A model generated the notes under the pieces. That model worked only from the letters and a program-made list of their open reading frames with translations. It made no database searches and was not told the origin of the DNA. A stretch of DNA of 64,000 nucleotides. Source: Burhinus oedicnemus (lineage: Eukaryota > Chordata > Aves > Charadriiformes > Burhinidae). The position numbers and the translations under genes are program-made. Of this stretch, positions 61,325 to 64,000 are shown piece by piece. The DNA lies in NCBI GenBank assembly GCA_008921705.1, contig VFFE01007625.1:311156-375155 (forward strand). The letters are read 5' to 3'. The stretch's first letter is position 1; each line of letters opens with the position of its first letter.

Positions 61325-61330
61325 TAAAGT
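61325..61330 (+). repeat. Target-site duplication, left (TAAAGT)
   Basis: Six-base direct repeat immediately before the LTR. It is identical to the one after it and present once in copy 1. Confidence 0.92.
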
Positions 61331-61704
61331 TGTTGCAGAGTGGCTTTATGAAAATGGTCACAGATCCACAGAACACTTGTACAAGCAATCTCCTTGTTAG
61401 CGTAAGGGCCTGACTACAGTGAGCCAGGTGCTGACAAGGAATTTATGAAGGTCATGCTGACCTCAGAATTTAGTGGTAAACAACTTTGAGAAAGTATGGA
61501 CTGTGGAGACAAGGAAGAACCCTTGGCTTGAAACCGCAAGTAGGAGGACCATGTAAATGTAATCTTTAGAGCTCAGCCAATTAAGTCTTGATAAGTATGC
61601 ATAATTATAATGAAACACATAAAAGAGCTGTATTATCGTAATAAAGTAGAAGCTTGCTTTATCACTCATATTGAGTCGGCTGCTTGTCTTCCCTCGCCGT
61701 CGCA
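61331..61704 (+). mobile_element. Solo LTR of an endogenous retrovirus (class II-like), copy 2 only
   Basis: A 374-bp insertion beginning TGTTGCAG and ending CGTCGCA (5'-TG...CA-3'), flanked on both sides by the 6-bp direct repeat TAAAGT. Copy 1 has one uninterrupted TAAAGT at the equivalent place (about 54,569-54,574), so the empty site is preserved. On the plus strand there is a CCAAT-like motif near 61,577, a TATA-like CATAAAAGA at 61,619-61,627 and an AATAAA at 61,640-61,645, giving a plausible U3-R-U5 order. A 6-bp duplication is typical of class II (ERVK/alpharetrovirus-like) elements. No internal viral genes are present, so it is a solo LTR left by LTR-LTR recombination. Confidence 0.9.
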
Positions 61705-61710
61705 TAAAGT
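61705..61710 (+). repeat. Target-site duplication, right (TAAAGT)
   Basis: Six-base direct repeat immediately after the LTR. The sequence then continues as in copy 1 (GCTGTCCCAA). Confidence 0.92.
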
Positions 61711-62568
61711 GCTGTCCCAAGTATGACCTTCTCCATTGGGGTGGCGACTACAGCAGAAGAAACAGGGGAGGAAAATGTTCCCTGTAGCAATCCACGAGCA
61801 AACCATCCTCCTGGCAACAGGTTAGTTCACACTGTGCAACTCCTTCCCCCATTGCCTTCACACCAGACCTGTGGACCCCTGACTGTCCCAGAACAAGAGC
61901 AGAGCCAGCGTGGATTTCAGCACGGACACAGGGTTAGCTCAAAAGGTTGTATTTGCACCCTGTCCTGATCACAACACCAAGGAGTCACAGGACTTCCCAA
62001 CATCACCTCCAGCCAAAGGTCTGCCTGCAGCACACGTTGGTTCACCCAGACCTATTGAAGCGGAGCAGCTACAAACACATTCACCCTCACGCTGCTCCAC
62101 TAGCACAACTTGTGGAGCTCCTCCACCTTCCAGAGCAAGGCATGTGCTGTGTGTATGACAGCTTCTCTAGTGGAAAATACCAATGCCACGTGTTGGTACT
62201 GCAGGCTCCCTGGGTGACCGGGACACAGCTTATTAGGAGGTGATGACGTGCCTATTCAAGCTCTCATACCTCTGTGCTTACATGCAAGGATTGGGTTCTA
62301 GCTCATTCCCCAAGAGACCAGAACCCACTTTGGAGAAATGGAAGCAACACCCACCTCCTCCCACCACAGGAAACAGACTCAGGAATGATGGCCAGCAGCC
62401 CCCGACCTCAAAGTGCTTTGGCAACCTCTGCTGAGGGCATCTTAAATTACCAGCTCAGTTATAATCTGCTGCCCTGCACATTCTGACACTGGCTTTGAAT
62501 GCCTGTGAGAGAAGAAAGGGCATAGGAGTAGGAAAAACAGCGCTCCGAGGCTCCCCCTAGCCAAAGTC

Positions 62569-62716
62569 ATATAATCACAGAATGGTCTGGGTTGGAAGGG
62601 ACCTTTTAAAGATCATCTCGTTCCAACCCCAATGCCATGGGCAGGGACACCTTCCACTAGACCAGGTTGCTCACAGCCCCATCCCACCTAGCCTTGAACA
62701 CTTTGAGGAATGGGGC
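62569..62716 (-). mobile_element. Short CR1 3' fragment, copy 2
   Basis: Counterpart of the fragment at 55,432-55,580 with a handful of substitutions (for example CATATAATCACAGAATGG against CATAGAATCACAGAACGG). Confidence 0.9.
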
Positions 62717-63449
62717 AAGCCCTTCTGGGAGGGCTTGCCTTTTACTCCAAAGGACCATATCCTCAGCTAGTGATAGTCACCAACCTACACAGGAAAACAG
62801 AAATGCTCTCTGTTTGTGTGTCTTGGTCTGGTGCCTTACCACACAGAGGCACTGGCCTCAGAAAAGCTTGGCAAGTACATACCAGCTGGAAAGGAAGTCT
62901 TTCCCTAATACATCTGTAGGTCACTGCCCAAGGCACAGGCACTACTGGCCCACCACAGATCACAGAGGGGTGCATCAGTGAGAGCAAAGGCCCTGGGAAG
63001 CCACACTTCGAGCTATTACTTGACAAGTTGCTGTTCCCTATGCCTGTTTATTCTCCTTTTGTAGAAAGAACAAGGTGAGCCCCTGGGCAGTGAGAGACCA
63101 GGAGGCCAGCAGAGGCCAGTCTCTCCCTGGAGAGCCAAGGACCTGGGCGCTCTTGCCCTTTCATGAGGCAAGAAGCCTCCCTTTCCCAGGGCCGGATCCT
63201 TCCTTTCCCCTGTTGTTAAAGGACAGGATGCTGCCCACTAGAGTTGTGTTGCTGCTCATGGGGAAAACGGCTCCTAGTGCAAATCGCCAAGATGTTTACT
63301 CTACACACGTGACACCTTCTTTACAGAACCTTGTTGTTTGATGTGACAGAAAGCATTTATCTACATTCAGGCAAGAGCTCCATTTTAGACTGTAACTCCA
63401 AAGGCAATGCCACCTCACAGAGCTGTGAGGTTGGTCGCTGAGGCCTTAC

Positions 63450-63579
63450 CTTTGAATAAGGGTCCCAAAGAGCAGGTGGAAGACCTTCTGCATGTTCTCT
63501 GTGCACAGCCAGCTCCAGTGATCCATCAGAAGCAGACGAAGCACATCTAGGGCCAGGTCAGCCAAAACTGTCTCAGAGT
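63450..63579 (-). CDS. SNX19: SNX19 exon, second copy within the duplicated block
   Basis: Identical in length and splice sites to the exon at 56,336-56,465, with one difference in 130 bp: a synonymous Phe codon, TTT here and TTC in copy 1. It lies in the second member of the direct repeat that begins at the 57,170-57,189 gap. The length is not a multiple of three. If this exon were spliced to copy 1 the junction would read AGA CTC TGA, an immediate stop, so only one copy can be used in a normal SNX19 mRNA. It is either the same exon from the other haplotype placed twice in the assembly, or a duplicated exon that must be skipped. I favour the former. Confidence 0.88.
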
Positions 63580-64000
63580 CTGCCAGGAAGAAGAGGAGGG
63601 TCAGATGAAGAAGCCAACTCAGCACCTAAGCAAACGTGGTGGAAAACATCCAAAAGTCACTCTTTTCCCCAACAGCCTGCCTGATGCTCTTCTCCCCAGC
63701 CTAGTACCTTGTACTACATGCAGATGACCTGTGGCAGCACAGCCAGCCTGGGGAGTCTGCCCTCCCAGGCTCCTGCCCCGATCACTCTCTCTCATTTCCA
63801 CTTTCATCCAAGCAGCCCCAACCTCCCTACCAAGGGGCGCACCAGACAAGAACGTGGCTGCTCCAAGTGCTCAGTTCCTTCTCAGTTAAGCCGAGGGATT
63901 ATCAAACTCCAGTCCAGGCATGGGGATAGCAGTGTGCCCAAAACAGGTGATAAAGAAGGCAGCGACTGTACCCAGGAGAAAGGTACATTGCTGAGCACTA

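Larger units (their letters stand above)
57190..64000 (+). repeat. Direct repeat, copy 2 (continues past window)
   Basis: Second member of the repeat, starting at the first base after the 20-N gap and still matching copy 1 at the window end (64,000 corresponds to 56,889). It carries the same truncated CR1, the same SNX19 exon and the same intronic sequence, plus a private solo LTR at 61,331-61,704. The start exactly at a contig edge, with no matching extra sequence to its left, is what two overlapping contig ends from different haplotypes would give. Confidence 0.95.

Noticed and set aside
57190..64000. Reading the repeat as an ancient segmental duplication with a neofunctionalised exon
   Set aside because: Divergence is about 1-2%, the exon difference is synonymous only, and the boundary coincides with a contig edge. 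A recent allelic or assembly origin is simpler.
1..64000. tRNA, rRNA, CRISPR or prokaryotic-type operon features
   Set aside because: No B-box/cloverleaf, rRNA motif or regularly spaced repeat array was found while reading both strands.

Overview
The window is bird nuclear DNA. It carries many CR1 LINE copies with typically avian 3' tails, endogenous-retrovirus LTRs, and some very old MIR/L3-like SINE and ancestral CR1 fragments. There is no operon structure and there are no long genuine open reading frames. The one gene I can support is the 3' part of SNX19 (sorting nexin 19), on the minus strand. It is recognised from four short exons with good splice sites and matching phases that together encode the C-terminal ~180 residues (sorting-nexin C-terminal region). 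I cannot name the species. From remembered synteny, SNX19 lies near NTM and ADAMTS15/ADAMTS8 on a segment equivalent to human 11q24-q25 and, I believe, chicken chromosome 24.

Layout. Positions 1-41.1 kb look intergenic, downstream of SNX19. They hold six relatively young CR1 copies (about 1.15, 2.55, 4.55, 9.27, 19.92 and 24.08 kb), two decayed CR1 fragments (11.0 and 27.3 kb), an ERVL-like LTR beside an assembly gap (12.2-12.7 kb), and several ancient SINE/L3-like relics (6.2, 15.6, 15.9, 26.65, 33.75, 38.45 kb). The SNX19 coding end is at 41,272-43,180 (three exons). Next comes an intron of about 13 kb, then the fourth exon from the 3' end at 56,336-56,465.

The most striking structure is a direct repeat. 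Bases 50,438-57,169 recur at 57,190-64,000 (continuing off the window) at about 98-99% identity by eye, separated only by a 20-N gap. The second copy begins exactly at the gap. The repeat includes the SNX19 exon, so that exon appears twice. The second copy alone contains a 374-bp solo LTR with 6-bp target-site duplications, and the first copy preserves the empty site. This pattern fits best with two haplotypes, or two unmerged overlapping contig ends, laid side by side by the assembler. A true tandem duplication cannot be excluded from sequence alone. If both exon copies were spliced together, the reading frame would hit a stop codon at once.

I found no CRISPR array, tRNA, rRNA or novel coding system. 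The interest lies in the duplication, the LTR presence/absence difference, and the layered repeat history.
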